Source: Saturnia japonica | Lineage: Eukaryota > Arthropoda > Insecta > Lepidoptera > Saturniidae | Direction: 5' to 3' | DNA length: 64,000 bases | NCBI GenBank assembly: GCA_033032175.1 | Contig: CM065324.1 | Location: 3,596,001-3,660,000, forward strand | Shown here: positions 1 through 11,369 of the stretch, in pieces | Numbering within the stretch: the stretch's first letter is position 1 | Layout: every line of letters begins with the position of its first letter | Translations under genes and position numbers: made by a program | The notes under the pieces: model-generated | What the model was told of the DNA's origin: nothing | Seen by the model: only the letters and a program-made list of their open reading frames with translations | The model's database searches: none

Positions 1-1096
1 ATATTATCATTGATGTAATTCTAGAGATGACTTCTCAGCCAGATTGTCTGAAACACGCGTTCGAGTGCATACACTCGTACTCACAGTCTGTGTCAGGAAA
101 TTGTTGTGATTACACGTTAGAGTGCTAAATTTTATTTCCTAAATATGCTTTCATGTGCACTTACACAATTTGAGAAACATCAAAGTCAAAGAGTGACATT
201 TCATCAGCAAGATGAATGTATTAATAGGCGCATGCCCTCCGCGCCCTGCTGTATCAGTTGGACCACAATTTTTAGTCGTTATAGCTGCTCTAGTACGTAG
301 TACATAATATCTCAATACTATTAATTAAAGTAAAAGACTGTAGGTATTTAAATGACATAAAACAAATCATTCACTTTAATGGATGGCTTGAATGGCTTGT
401 TACAGAATTTAACTGTTATAGGTACATTTAATATTGCCTTACGTGAAAATTTTCGACCTTTACGTGCATTTTCCTCTCGATACCTCGGTATCATTGTCAG
501 TTTATTACATTTTAATGTCATTTAGATTACATTCTGAATACCTTTTTGTTTTATTACAGTAAGTTTTAAACATTCAAATTTTGTAACAGGCGTTAATGTC
601 GTCCTTTACAAACATATCAGTGTCGATTGAGTATTTTTTGAAGTCAAAACTTCTATATAGGCAGGATTTTTGTATGGGGTAAAAAATCTTATAGGTTCGC
701 ATCATATGTAACAGTATATCCGCAGCTATAAGTATGACCTACTGAAATGATTGTAAAATTTTACATTACCTATTTACTTGGAAGTTCCAAAGTTAAGTCT
801 CTTGCAAACGAGCAATATACATTTCAAATTAAAGGACTCGTATAATAAATTCTTGGGCGATCGCAATTGATATAGAGAGCTAAAGTTTGAGTGAAACAGA
901 ACATTATTTTAATATAACTCAGCTTGAAAGTATATTTATCGCATGATCTATGTTAATTATTGCTCTTAGTGTCAGTGGTTTTTAAAACGTCATACAAGTA
1001 TCGTACGAATCGGCTTAAACCGTTTTTGAGTGCAAGATTTGTCATTCGAGTTCGGTGATTATTACGGTTTTGTTTTAATATTACAAAAAATCATTA
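1..1096. other. Non-coding, no feature recognised
   Basis: AT-rich sequence with frequent stops in all frames. I see no exon-like stretch, no terminal repeats and no tRNA-like boxes here. Confidence 0.5.
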
Positions 1097-1366
1097 AAAT
1101 TTGGTACTGCTGATAATATTAAGTTCACAGAACTTTATAGAATTGATGAGTGTTTTTGGAATACGGAGAATGAGAATTACAAAAATCGTGATGCAAGGAA
1201 TGCAGCTTTTAATGCATTTGCCGTTGAGGAACTTGGCCCGAAGGACATAACAACAAAAATTAAAAATATGAGAACTCAGTAGGTACTTGCAAGAACGAAA
1301 AAAAAGCTAAATGATCTTTGAGAACTGGAGCTGGGGCTGAAAATGTTTACGTTCCTTTATTTACAT
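1097..1366 (+). pseudogene. Degenerate MADF domain relic
   Basis: Reading from 1097, the frame gives the core of a MADF (Myb/SANT-like, Adf-1 type) DNA-binding domain. It contains FTELYRIDECFWN, then YKNRDARNAAFNAF, then TTKIKNMRTQ, which match the helix 1, helix 2 and 'KIKNLRTQY' landmarks of the family. The tyrosine expected after RTQ is replaced by TAG. A TGA follows about 16 codons later, and the usual end of the domain (TGAGAENVYVP) is in another frame from 1324. There are therefore at least two stops and a frameshift in about 90 codons, and no start codon or promoter is apparent. MADF proteins occur both as host regulators and as accessory proteins of PIF/Harbinger-type transposons; the fragment does not show which source applies. 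It is dead as it stands. Confidence 0.65.
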
Positions 1367-1963
1367 TATAATTCATTTTTAAAAACAGATACAATAACAA
1401 AATACAAATTGACAAAATGGCTGTTCGCGTCGTTAATTCAAAATGGCGGGTGCGGTGTATCGGATTCGTCGTTGATGAACGAACGTCCGAAATCAGTGAC
1501 ATAGGTATTATGAGGGGATAAATGGAAAATTCGTGTTATGTGAAACGTGAAAAATTGATTGACTTGCGTTGACAGATGCGAGCGGAATTGTTTTTTTTTT
1601 TCGTTTGGCTTATAACTATTTAATCCTCAATCACGCTTGAGGAGATAGTCTTAATTGTTTTCAAATTAATCGTTGTCTGCATTTCCAATTCTTTCTCTCG
1701 GCTCTATTTAAGCTACTAGTAGCAGAAATGGAAAACTCTGAAATATTTTAAAACTGTCCAAATTTTTAACACACTCTCTATCTCTAATTTTATGTGACGC
1801 CCAAACCCATAAAGGGGATTTAAAACTTAAAACAAAAACATTTTTATATAATTTAATCCTTACAAACGTTAAAACACTGTTATCGTTTCGGAAAACATCA
1901 CAGTCATTGAGAAAAGTCTGCATGAAACGGTTTATCAACTTTTTTTTCCTATTTTCTACATAA

Positions 1964-2656
1964 ACAAGCTGTGCCCCGCGGTTTCACCCGCATATAATTT
2001 AGAAGAAATCACTGATTGATGATTTATACTTCAGTATAGACAATATTTTTATCTGGCGGCCAAACGGTTACTTCGCGAGTACGCACGGCTCGTTCGCCAC
2101 TACTACTATAGACATAGACCCGACTCGAGTGTTGAATTATTTTACTTTTGCATTATCTCTTTAATTATGCGTCCAAATAACATACTGTAAAAGAAAAAGT
2201 TTATCTTCAATAAATTGTCTTTATGATGAACTTTTGTTCGTAAGGATTAATGTACCTTGCTTAAAAATAATGATCATAAATTAATTTTTAATCTTAAAAA
2301 AAAATTGAAATACCTTATTGTGACTTATGTTTAAGAGATAGCTATACACTATCGCAGACTTTTTTACACATACTAAAGGCCAATATTTTTGTAGAACATT
2401 ATATTCACTTATCACTTACCATTACGCCGGCGCACGCAGATAAAGCAATTCGCCAGGTCTTCCACCTCTGACTTACTTAACAAAAATAAATATTTAAGGC
2501 TAGCTAAGGGTTTTAGCGTGATGTTAGATAGCCTATACTATTCCTAATTAGCCTAGCTAGCACATACAAAAAAAATCGAATCCGTCTAGTAGTTCCAGAG
2601 ATTAGCGTTTTTAAACAAACAAAAAATCTTTCCCGCTTTATTATATTAGTATAGAT
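1964..2656 (+). repeat. Interspersed element starting ACAAGCTGTGCCCCGCGG
   Basis: It starts with a variant of the CTAGCTGTGCCCGCGG head found at several places in this window and ends in the tail ATTATATTAGTATAGATA. The internal part (GAACTTTTGTTCGTAAGGAT at 2229 and AGAGATTAGCG near 2600) recurs at 33425-33870, and other portions recur at 21641-21830 and 22270-22320. No coding capacity is visible. It is probably a non-autonomous or 5'-truncated element; I do not assign a superfamily. Confidence 0.55.
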
Positions 2657-3589
2657 AACATATTATTTTATAACAATACATTGTTTACAATTATTACTAA
2701 TTTTTGTGGATGTATAGGGACAGAGTCACTTCTTGAAGTTTACCATCATTTAGGTAATGATCCACCCTATAATAAAACCCATTAAAAACTGTCGATAGAT
2801 TTTCAAGTCGGTAGCTTTTAGCAGGTGCTTGGCGATAAATTGTTTCAACAGTGTACACTGGTTGTATAAAAAACAATCCTTCCATTATGATACTACGGTG
2901 CATCACTATATTTTCTTTAAACGAAAATTTTAGCCACATCTATCATTGAGTCAACTCATTTATATTACTTTGCGGAAATCGATAGAAAATAATTATTTAT
3001 CCTAAATTTTCTAGCTACTTCTGCCAGCAGTTTTCGTCTTCCTATTATAACATTAAAATATTTAAAATTCACTACAATGTTAATAATAATTAATAAAAGT
3101 AATAAATAATAATTTTTATTGTGTAATAGTAATTTAAACAAACTTAATTTTATTTAATAATAATTATTATTAAAAAATAATATATCAATTAATGAAATTA
3201 AAGTGTCTGGAAAATAAGCTCCATCTAATGGTTTATCAGTAGTTACAGTAGCCTGGTTTTCATGTAGTACCAATAGATGGCGTTACAGCTCATAGATAAT
3301 AATTTCAATCAATGTTATAGTGATAATAAATTAAACATAAATTAAGGAATACAATGTAAACATAATTGAAAGTTACAGTTAATATTACTTTTATTAAATT
3401 TATAGTTTATATTTTATGTTTACTTAAAAATATACCAAATTTTGTCTGTGGTGAACTATTATAAAATATCTGCCTTCTCTATGGCAGACTGTGTGCAAGT
3501 CAGACATGTTTTTATTTTCTCCAACATTTTTAAATATCAGCGATCTATTAAATTAAATAATTTGCTCTAATAATTTCATAGGCTCCCAA
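2657..3589. other. Non-coding AT-rich stretch
   Basis: Very AT-rich with runs of TAAT and ATTATT near 3060-3200. No exon or repeat boundary could be supported. Confidence 0.45.
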
Positions 3590-4475
3590 ATAGTGTCTGT
3601 TTTTAAAGTCAAAACAATATATTTTTAATAAATGCATATGAATGTATATACGGTACATATAACACAAAAACCATTTTTTTTATATTTTTCTCTATCGTAT
3701 TTCTTTCTGTCTGTCTGTCTGTTTGTCCGGTTGGACCGATTTGACCGACGGGACTTCCACTGGCAGATAACTGATGTTGTGGAGTAGTTTAGGCTACTTT
3801 TATATTTGAAAAAGTATTAAGTTTCCGCACAAACAAAAAAAAAACTGGTCATGGTGAATCGATTCGAGCGCTTTAATAACTTACCCTAAGTAAACCATCC
3901 TAGTCCTAGTAATATAATAAATATGAAAGTGTGTATGTTAGGATGTTTGTTACTCAATCACGCAAAAACGGTTGAACGGATTTAGATTAAATTTGTCACA
4001 CAGATAGTCTATGATCTGAAATAACACATAGAGTACTTACTTTTTATCCTGGTAAAGTGATAACTTAACCACTGTTTTCCTAAAAATATAATATCCGTCT
4101 ATGATCTTTTTGCTTTGTCGTGTTTGAAATCAGCTAGTGAATATTATGCAGTAATTAGCGGGATAGTAATGATCGCGTCCACCACAAGTATAGTGACAAA
4201 CCCATCTATGATTTTCTTTTGCTTTGTCGTGTTCTGAGATCAGTCTGTGTATATCCAATAACACGCAGACGAAGTCGCGGGTACCACCTAGTAAAAAATA
4301 TATCAAATCAATGTACTGCATAATTGTAGACATTAAAAATACCTACAGTATATTTCTATATTCTAAGGAACCCCCACAATGAGCATTTTTGTCTTTAAAA
4401 TAGCCGGGATCAGCGCGTGTGCCTGATTGATGGCATTTTGTAGTCCACGTAACCGAAGCCGCGGGCACAGATAAA
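3590..4475 (-). repeat. Interspersed repeat E, interrupted by a second element
   Basis: Minus-strand copy of the repeat seen intact at 39426-39935. Its parts are a head GTGTCTGT (end of the element), a CTGTCTGTCTGT run at 3711, TTTCCGCACAAACAAAAAAA, CTGGTCATGGTGAATCGATT and, after an interruption, GTAGTCCACG...GCCGCGGGCACAG. The block 3900-4293 is absent from the other copies and is a nested insertion. Confidence 0.6.
3900..4293 (-). repeat. Element nested inside repeat E
   Basis: It runs from CCTAGTAATATAATAAATATG to GAAGTCGCGGGTACCACCTAG and splits the surrounding repeat E. On the minus strand it reads from a CTAG...CCCGCGACTTCGTC head to an AT-rich tail, the orientation used by the CTAGCTGTGCCC family. 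A segment of about 115 bp containing CTATGATCTTTTTGCTTTG is repeated within it. A related copy is at 15185-15530. Confidence 0.5.
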
Positions 4476-4981
4476 TCTTAATAAAATTTATACTGTAAAT
4501 AACGCGAACAAAATCGCAGCCGACTGTTAGTTATTTATCTAGGTACTTCTCTTTTTAAAACCAACATTCATTTCGACCTGCACTTGTTTTTGACAGTCCA
4601 ATTTCGTTTCGTATGAAACTTTAGCCGTTTCGAGCTGGCAATTTTTTGTAGTAAACGCACCCCATATTCCCAAATCCCGAATCTCAAGTCCGGGAAATTG
4701 GAAGCATTATTTTAAATCAGGTAAAGGGCGCATGTGACGTAGTTGATTGTGCGGCTTGGTATAAATTGTACTAGAGTTTAGGGAATAAGTAGTTTAGGTA
4801 CGCTTAGTTCTCGGTTTATTTCCAAATAATTCTATGTTTTAGATATTATCATTAAAATTAAAATTATTATTAAAGAAGTATTTTAAAACACTGTTAATAC
4901 ATTATTTAATGCCAAAGTGTATTGGAATTTCAAGTGAAGGAAAATTCAAGAAGGTTTATTTGATTTGGGATGTTTATAAAA

Positions 4982-5115
4982 CTAGCTGTGCTCGCGGCTA
5001 CGCTCGCGTGGACGATATAAGAACGCGTAATGCTAAACTTGAATAACTTTTTATTGAAAGAAGATATCGTAATAAATTTTCTTTATGATAAGGACCAAGT
5101 ATCTAAGGAGTAATT
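4982..5115 (+). repeat. Fragment with CTAGCTGTGCTCGCGGCTAC head
   Basis: The head CTAGCTGTGCTCGCGG followed by CTCGCGTGGAC matches the heads at 29446, 39426 and 50938. Only the first 130 bp or so can be followed. The remaining sequence to 5974 contains another partial copy from about 5523 (CTATACTAATATTATAAAGC) in the opposite orientation, and no gene. Confidence 0.45.
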
Positions 5116-5974
5116 AAAAAAAAAATTCAAAATCTATCAACTAGTTTTTGCGTGATGCGCGCACAACAGCACACTTTCATCATTATATTTATATTGATAA
5201 GTATGCCAAGTTGTTTGGTTTAAAATCATTGTGGTAGAGGGGGTCTGTTCGATATCCACAGGTTCGAACCCCGGTAATGTACTAATTTAAATTGGTAACA
5301 TTATCAGCTGACGGTGAAGAAGAAATTGTCCTTATATATCCTTGTTTGTGGGGGAAAACAACTGTTTATTTCTCGGCGTTTTCAATGATAGTAATAAATA
5401 AGAAAGAAGTATTTATATGTAAAAATCGTATGAGTGGTGTTAAAGTTTTAAGGAATTTACTATAGTAATTTTTAAGCACTTTGTACTTAAACGAAGTTTT
5501 GAACAATTTGTAACAATTTTATATCTATACTAATATTATAAAGCTGAAGAGTTTGTTTGTTTGGTTGAACACGCTAATCTCGGGAATTACTGGTTCGAAT
5601 GGAAAAAATATTTTAGTGTTGGATAGCCCAATTATCTAGGAAGGCTATAGGCTATATGACATCACGATACGACCAATAGGAGTGGAGCATCAATGAAAAA
5701 TGTTGCAAAAACAGGGAAAATGTACTCCTTTTCAAAGTTTTATTGCGTGCGCTGCGTAAATAGTTAAAGTTACGTACAAATCATGTGTAACGGAATTATT
5801 TCTCTTTAAAAATTCTAAAAAAAGTGCGCGATAGTGTATGTCCATCTTTTGAGGTTGATACAATATAACCTTTTTTTTATTGTAAAATAATGCATTATTT
5901 GCGGAGGGTGTGTTTATAAACATGGTATTAATCCTTATCGAAATAAATACTTTATTCATTATAATTATTTAATC

Positions 5975-6400
5975 TATACAATTAATAAAATTTAAGTGTC
6001 TGTTTGTAATGTCAAAATATCACTTTTTTAGTAAATGCATATGAAAGTATACACGATACCTATAACAAAAAGCCCATTTTTAAAATTTTTCTCTGTCTGT
6101 CTGTTTGTTCCGTGTAATCTCCGAAACGGTTGGACGATTTTGACGGGACTGTCACGGGTAGGTAGCTGAATTTATAGGAAGTAACTTAGGCCGCTTTTAT
6201 TTGAGAAAAATAATTAGATTTCCGCACAAATAAAAAAAAACTGGTCATAGTGAACCATTTCGGGCGCTTAAATGGCTTACGCTGAGTAAATCATAAGAGA
6301 TATAGTAAATTAATGCACTACATAATTGTAGGCGTTAAAAACACCTACAAAAAAGTACCCTAATTGTGTTAAGTGGCAGACAAAGTTGCGCGGGTAGTAG
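5975..6400 (-). repeat. Interspersed repeat E, near-complete copy
   Basis: Reverse-strand copy of the 39426-39935 element. It contains AAGTGTCTGTTTGTAATGTC at its left edge, the conserved GAAACGGTTGGACGATTTTG, CTGGTCATAGTGAACCATTT and GCGCTTAAATGGCTTACGCT, and a worn CGCGGG end near 6388. Confidence 0.6.
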
Positions 6401-7233
6401 TAATGATACATGATTGTTCACTAAATGTGACTTAGGTAAACCTAGCTCCTACTAAAGCGGTAGTAAACACTGCCAAGACCGCGACGGGGTGTATGTCAAA
6501 ACAAACCCTTGTCATGTTTAGGTGGGTCTGAAGTAAGTTATAGGACTCTAGAGTGAGGACCAGCGGTTTTACGAACCTGATTGATATATGTATAGCTTTT
6601 AAAACATTGTGTTCACTACTGTCGCCGTAAGGAAAAGGGGAATCTAACTAAACACAAATGGGAGAAAAAATATTATAAAGAACTGAAGATTTTTAAAAAT
6701 ATATCACTTTAGTTCTTTTAGTCTAAAGGTAGAGATGGACATGCTATTAACAAGCAAAACTATTAAAAATGAAACAAAAAACCTGAGTACAACGCAAAAC
6801 ACTTGACTAAAAAAATGTTTTTCTATTTTTATCTTTTATTTGATTTCCAGACGTTGTACTTAAATATTATATAGCCTATGTCACTCCCACAATTAACACG
6901 AATCTAACGACACCTCGTATGCTAAAATCCATCAAGGCGTTTAGGCTACAGAGCGTGCCAAAAAGAAATCGACATACATACATACTCTCCAAAAACATAG
7001 TCCTCCTTTGAGCTCCATGCTTATAAGCATACTTTTTAATAGCATGCTATCCAAGTGCTTATATAAGTATACTCCATACTAGCAATGGTTTGGACACACA
7101 TACCACTAGGTAGCAATTGCTCAATAATAACATGCTTAAGTGCTACTTACTAGCATTTATGTACCTTAACTGTAACTTGAGAATTGGAGCATGTAGGGAA
7201 ACAAAAAAAATACTGCTAAATGCGTCCTCTTTC
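6401..7233. other. Non-coding, no feature recognised
   Basis: No exon-like segment, splice-bounded frame or repeat boundary seen on either strand. Confidence 0.4.
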
Positions 7234-7237
7234 TTAA

Positions 7238-7378
7238 GGTAGCCTCCCAAGGACAGTCACGCACCGAACATAAAGTCTACGGACTTGTCTGTGCTTCCAT
7301 AGTCGACACTCTTCCCATGGTGCATCAGTGCGGGCTGGTCTGCCTCCGTTCGCAATATCACAAACCGTGGAAGCCACC
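7238..7378. mobile_element. Small TTAA-flanked inverted-repeat element (MITE)
   Basis: A 141-bp segment is bounded on both sides by TTAA (7234-7237 and 7379-7382). Its ends are inverted copies: GGTAGCCTCCCAAGG at the left against GGTGGCTTCCACGG when the right end is read in reverse. TTAA target duplications with short terminal repeats are typical of piggyBac-type elements. No coding capacity is present, so this would be a non-autonomous relative. It is also more GC-rich than its surroundings. Confidence 0.55.
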
Positions 7379-7382
7379 TTAA

Positions 7383-8460
7383 GGACGGCATATATTCAAA
7401 ATATTAAAAACAGATTAGTGTTGTGTACCTATATTATAAAGATTATATAATCCTCACGGTTGGTTATAAAATTCGACAAATCCTTCGACGCGCCTTCACC
7501 AATGCACCCGTGTAGTCTATTGTTGTTTTCACATCCTATACTTGCCTCAATGACGTTTTATAAAAAGACGCGTTAAGCTCTCACTAAAAGCAATTTACAA
7601 ATTTTGTTATCAGTATGTTGAAACAAAAGAGATAGGAAATCACAGCGTAAGGTAAGAACATTGTTATCAAAAAGTATAAAAGTTTCGTCTCGCTCACGCC
7701 GGTGTCAAGTCGATAGTGAACTGAGGGAAATTGACCTCCATTCACATAACATTTAAAGAGCGTCTATGCCTACTTATACAATATCATTGACTTGCCTACA
7801 GCTAACCGGTTTACAGGCTGTTATTAGTATTACTTAATGGCAACAATATTTTCTGTCACCGACGTTTATATTCGTCACCAACATGTATCTCCTAATTATA
7901 ATATCTATTTCCAAAAATATTTTTATCATCGTATTAATGAAAACGGTCTCCAAGGGGAGATGATAAAACGGAGATTTGATCAAATCCCTAAGGTAGATGA
8001 ACAATTCACGGCAGATGTGTTAGTCAAACAGACTGTTAACAGATGGCGCCTCATAAATGTTAGTTTAATAGTTTTTAGACTATTTGTGTAACAAGAAGTG
8101 GGAAGCATAAACTTTAAAATTGTATTTGAATCATTAGTTTTGATGAAAAAATAAGAAAGATCTCTTTAATGGTAACGTGTCTATTTTCTCTCTTTCACGG
8201 TTATAACAGAACGCTATCGCAGTCCTTTTTTATAAATGGTGCTAGTGACATCGACTTGCCCGAATGGTTTTACCACATCCTCCTATTGTGCAATAATGCC
8301 TCAGTGACTGGAAGACACATCTGTTTAATCAATATAGACAGAAAACCCACAATAATAAATGACGCCTATGCATGGATGCTCACTGCGGAAAACTGTACAC
8401 AAATGAGAAATGCTAAACTTTGAACGAAAACGAACGAAAAAAAGAAAAAGTTGTTTTATT
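7383..8460. other. Non-coding, no supported gene
   Basis: Two open frames of 84 codons lie here (7837-8091 and 8169-8423, plus strand). Neither shows a recognisable motif, a splice context or a conserved repeat of itself, and I treat both as chance. Confidence 0.4.
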
Positions 8461-8720
8461 TTCGATCTAACTATACTGTTAGCTATAAGAGCCCTGAAAC
8501 CTTAGGCGGCTTTTACAGCTTCAACGCTTGGGGCGAGCGCTTAAGGGACTCAGCCGCGAAAGCGTGGCAATAAGCTTGAAGTGGTTGAACTTCAGCTTGA
8601 GCTGTTGCCAGATATGCGACAACGCGATCTGTCTAATTCCCTATCCGTAATTCTATGTAACTATACATAATATACATGTATCTTCTCTCTGGGAGGAGGG
8701 AGGGATATGTAAATACATAT
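8461..8720. repeat. Repeat carrying the CTATACTGTTAGC end
   Basis: It begins with CTAACTATACTGTTAGC and contains CTCAGCCGCGAAAGCGTGGC and CTGGGAGGAGGGAGGG. Similar blocks occur near 27050-27250 (CTCAGCCGCGAAAGCAGGGC) and 27812 (CTGGGAGGAAGGG), and the end motif recurs at 11505 and 22254. Its borders and class are unclear. Confidence 0.35.
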
Positions 8721-9559
8721 ATTATGTATTTAGTAAGTAAAATATTTAGTATTTAGTAACTATCAATTTTTTATAATCAGATTACATTTGACTAAGTATT
8801 TTTCTACACTCTCATTTTGTCCCTCGCTCAATTGAGACTTCTCCGCTAGGAGTAATAGTGTTCTGTGCTGAGACTGCCCGTTGACTATAGAGTAGACGTG
8901 GGTCGTTATGTCATTTTCAAGAAATGTAACGAAACCAGTGACTTTGTCGGTGTCACCTGTTTCAAAACTAGTGATTTTTGTAACTAGCTATTTTTATTCA
9001 ACTACTGTAATTGTTTGCATAAATCATACAGTTACGCATGGAACGAAAATAAATTAAATCACTAGGTGCCTATCTAAGTGTTTGTAGCTATACAGTTAAA
9101 TCAATAAATTAGGTTCCCTTTATTTTATTTTGCCTTTTTTTGCCTTTATTAGCAGGCTTAGGACTAACTGCATTAAATATATTTATGATTGATTGGTGTT
9201 TAATATAGTTACACCCAACAATCACAGTAATAGTAATAACGTATTTACAAAAATCACTACTTGTAATTTGACTCGATTCTAGTGTTTTGGTTATATAGCC
9301 GCGTAGCTAGTTATTGTATCTAGTGGAAACTGTCGACTGTCGTTCCATTCCATACGCATTGCTCGGTCATCGCTTCTATTAAGCTATGATTGGTGAACTC
9401 CAACTCGCAAACTTAGTCAATTGAACATCTTATAATAAATCTAATATATTTTCAATAATGTAAAAATTATTTAATTTGATTAATGTTTATTTACTCGAAA
9501 ACTGAACTACCCAGTAATTCTAATATATTATTAAAATTAAAATCTTACATTATTAATTG
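8721..9559. other. Non-coding, no feature recognised
   Basis: AT-rich; no exon-like segment or repeat border could be supported. Confidence 0.4.
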
Positions 9560-9790
9560 ATGACGAATTAACGGAAATATGGCGATGGGACCAAAGACCT
9601 TCGAGTGGCGGCCACGTATTAGAAGACGCAGTGTGGATAGACCCGTCATAAGGTGGACCGACGACCTGGTAAAAGTTGCGGGAACCTGCAGTATGCAAAC
9701 AGCGCAAGACCGCTCATTGTGGTGATTATAGGAGAAAGGCCTATGCCCAGAAGTAGACGTCTTTTGGCTAAAATGGTGATGAAAAAATAA
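9560..9790 (+). mobile_element. 3' fragment of an RTE-like LINE (reverse transcriptase C-terminus)
   Basis: The plus-strand frame from 9585 reads MGPKTFEWRPRIRRRSVDRP, then RWTDDLVKVAG, then MQTAQDRSLW, and after two stops GLCPEVDVFWL. This is the well-known end of RTE/BovB-type reverse transcriptase open reading frames in insects (RWTDD-VKVAG...AQDR..W...GEA.). The stops TGA and TAG after SLW show that it is dead. Only the C-terminal region of about 70 codons remains, as expected for a 5'-truncated insertion. Confidence 0.75.
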
Positions 9791-9796
9791 CTTTGA

Positions 9797-10065
9797 GAAA
9801 TAATAATAATAATAATCATTTATTGCCAAAACAAAAACAAGTTACAAATGAATATCATTAATTATACATACACAACCTGGCAATCGAACAAACTCAGTTG
9901 ATGCTATGTGACGCGGACACCACACAGCGCTGGTTTTCAGTCTGCCCAAAATTCACAAACAGTCAACATGCGCAATCAGCAGCCCGGCTCGGATCGTCAC
10001 ATGGTACTACAATTTAATTAATTTAACTAAAAGTTAAAGTATAAAAATAATAATAATAATAATAA
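9797..10065 (-). mobile_element. Probable LINE 3'-untranslated tail
   Basis: On the minus strand this ends in TTGGCAATAAATGATTATTA and then an ATT repeat tail (9797-9818). That is a polyadenylation-signal-plus-simple-tail structure typical of a non-LTR retrotransposon 3' end. An AAT run is also present at 10046-10065. No coding part is left. Confidence 0.4.
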
Positions 10066-10695
10066 AATGTCAGTATTTAAATTAATGGACATAATATTAT
10101 TACAAATTAATCATCAGTAAAGAAATTAATATTATATATTAATAACCTAAACATAATATAATAGTAAATAGATGATTAATTCATTGATTATTTGATTGAG
10201 TGCACTGCATGCATTATTGAGGTTGCTAAATTCTAGTTTATTCCATTTCTTTTTCAATAAGAACCCTGTACAAATGTTTGAAAAAGTTTGAAAAAATACA
10301 CGTTACCTACTTAATCTTCAAATAATGTTTCGTTTTTCGTTGAACGTATTAATATTTAATATCTGGACGACCGAGCCGTGCTCGGTGTCTTATAAAATAA
10401 AGAAGAAAATCACATATCTAGGTAAACTTGGAATGTAAAACATTATCTAAATGCAAAGTGTCATCGAAATCGTTGGAGCCGTTTCTGAGAAACCGATTAC
10501 ATATATATGTATATACAAGAATTGCTCGCTTAATATAATAAGATTAGGAACAATGTGCCATTTCCCGAGATAAAGGTAAAAAAGGAAATTAGATCAACGG
10601 AGAATGAAGATTGGCGTTTTTTGTTGCTCGCGTGTACAATTAACGTATATTTCGGTCCTTTCGGCCAAAATAACTGACAATATAATTACACATCT
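10066..10695. other. Non-coding, no feature recognised
   Basis: AT-rich stretch with repeat-like scraps near 10370-10550 (GAAATCGTTGGAGCCGTTTC), a sequence style common in the other interspersed repeats here. No gene. Confidence 0.4.
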
Positions 10696-10990
10696 GCTTT
10701 TTTAATCAAACTAAGATGGCAAACAAGCTTACAACCCGCATGACGGTAAGCGGCTACCATAGAATAAGGACACTTATGATACTATAGGTAACACTAGCTC
10801 GTTATCGACCTTGGACCCCCTACCCCAAAAAGCTCTAGAAACCCTACCCACCGCAGGACTGCACCACATAAGGTTATTTGGCTGCGATATACTTTAGGGT
10901 GCAGGTATTCCACCAATCGGACTGCCCCAATTAGAGATAAATCTCTAAAGAAATTTTCCAGTGTCCTGCCCGCTTCCAGTGGTAACGCGT
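10696..10990 (+). repeat. Interspersed repeat c (GGCAAACAAGC family)
   Basis: About 290 bp beginning AAGATGGCAAACAAGCTTAC and running through CTACCCACCGCAGGACTGCA to TCCTGCCCGCTTCCAG. Other copies are 33133-33415 (nearly full length), 18944-19080 (5' part) and 41938-42110 (reverse strand). No open frame. The size and dispersal fit a SINE-type element, but I see no clear tRNA boxes. Confidence 0.6.
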
Positions 10991-11014
10991 CATATGAAAT
11001 AACATACTATTTAA

Positions 11015-11369
11015 TCTATATATTGATACGTGAAGCAAAAACTTTCTACCCCTTTTTAAGCGTATTGCGTGCACGGAAGACTGAGATTTGGCATGGTTAA
11101 AGTTTATATGGAGAAGGAGTGCAGAAAGCTCAAATTTATCTATAATATCTGATACAAATACATTTAATTAAATAAATTAATACTGCGAATCCTAACCCCA
11201 CAAGTGCCATTGAACTTAGACCCCCAAAATATTGACATCGTCACTCAATGAAAAATGACAGCAAATAATATAATATTAATTGTTTAGGTTCATACTGCAA
11301 ATATCAAACAGAAAATAGTCTATTATTAAAAAGTCGCCGGTTGAATTTCGATCATTGGGCGACCGCTAA
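11015..11369 (+). mobile_element. Non-autonomous Helitron, copy 1
   Basis: It starts TCTATATATTGATACGTG and ends CATTGGGCGACCGCTAA, with a T following. A 5' TC, a 3' CTRR and insertion before T are Helitron hallmarks, and this particular 5' end is common in lepidopteran Helitrons. The internal landmark TATATGGAGAAGGAGTGCAG is shared with the copy at 19085. No Rep/helicase coding sequence is present. Confidence 0.75.

Noticed and set aside
7837..8423. Two plus-strand frames of 84 codons
   Set aside because: No signal peptide, domain, repeat relationship or splice context; their length is expected by chance.
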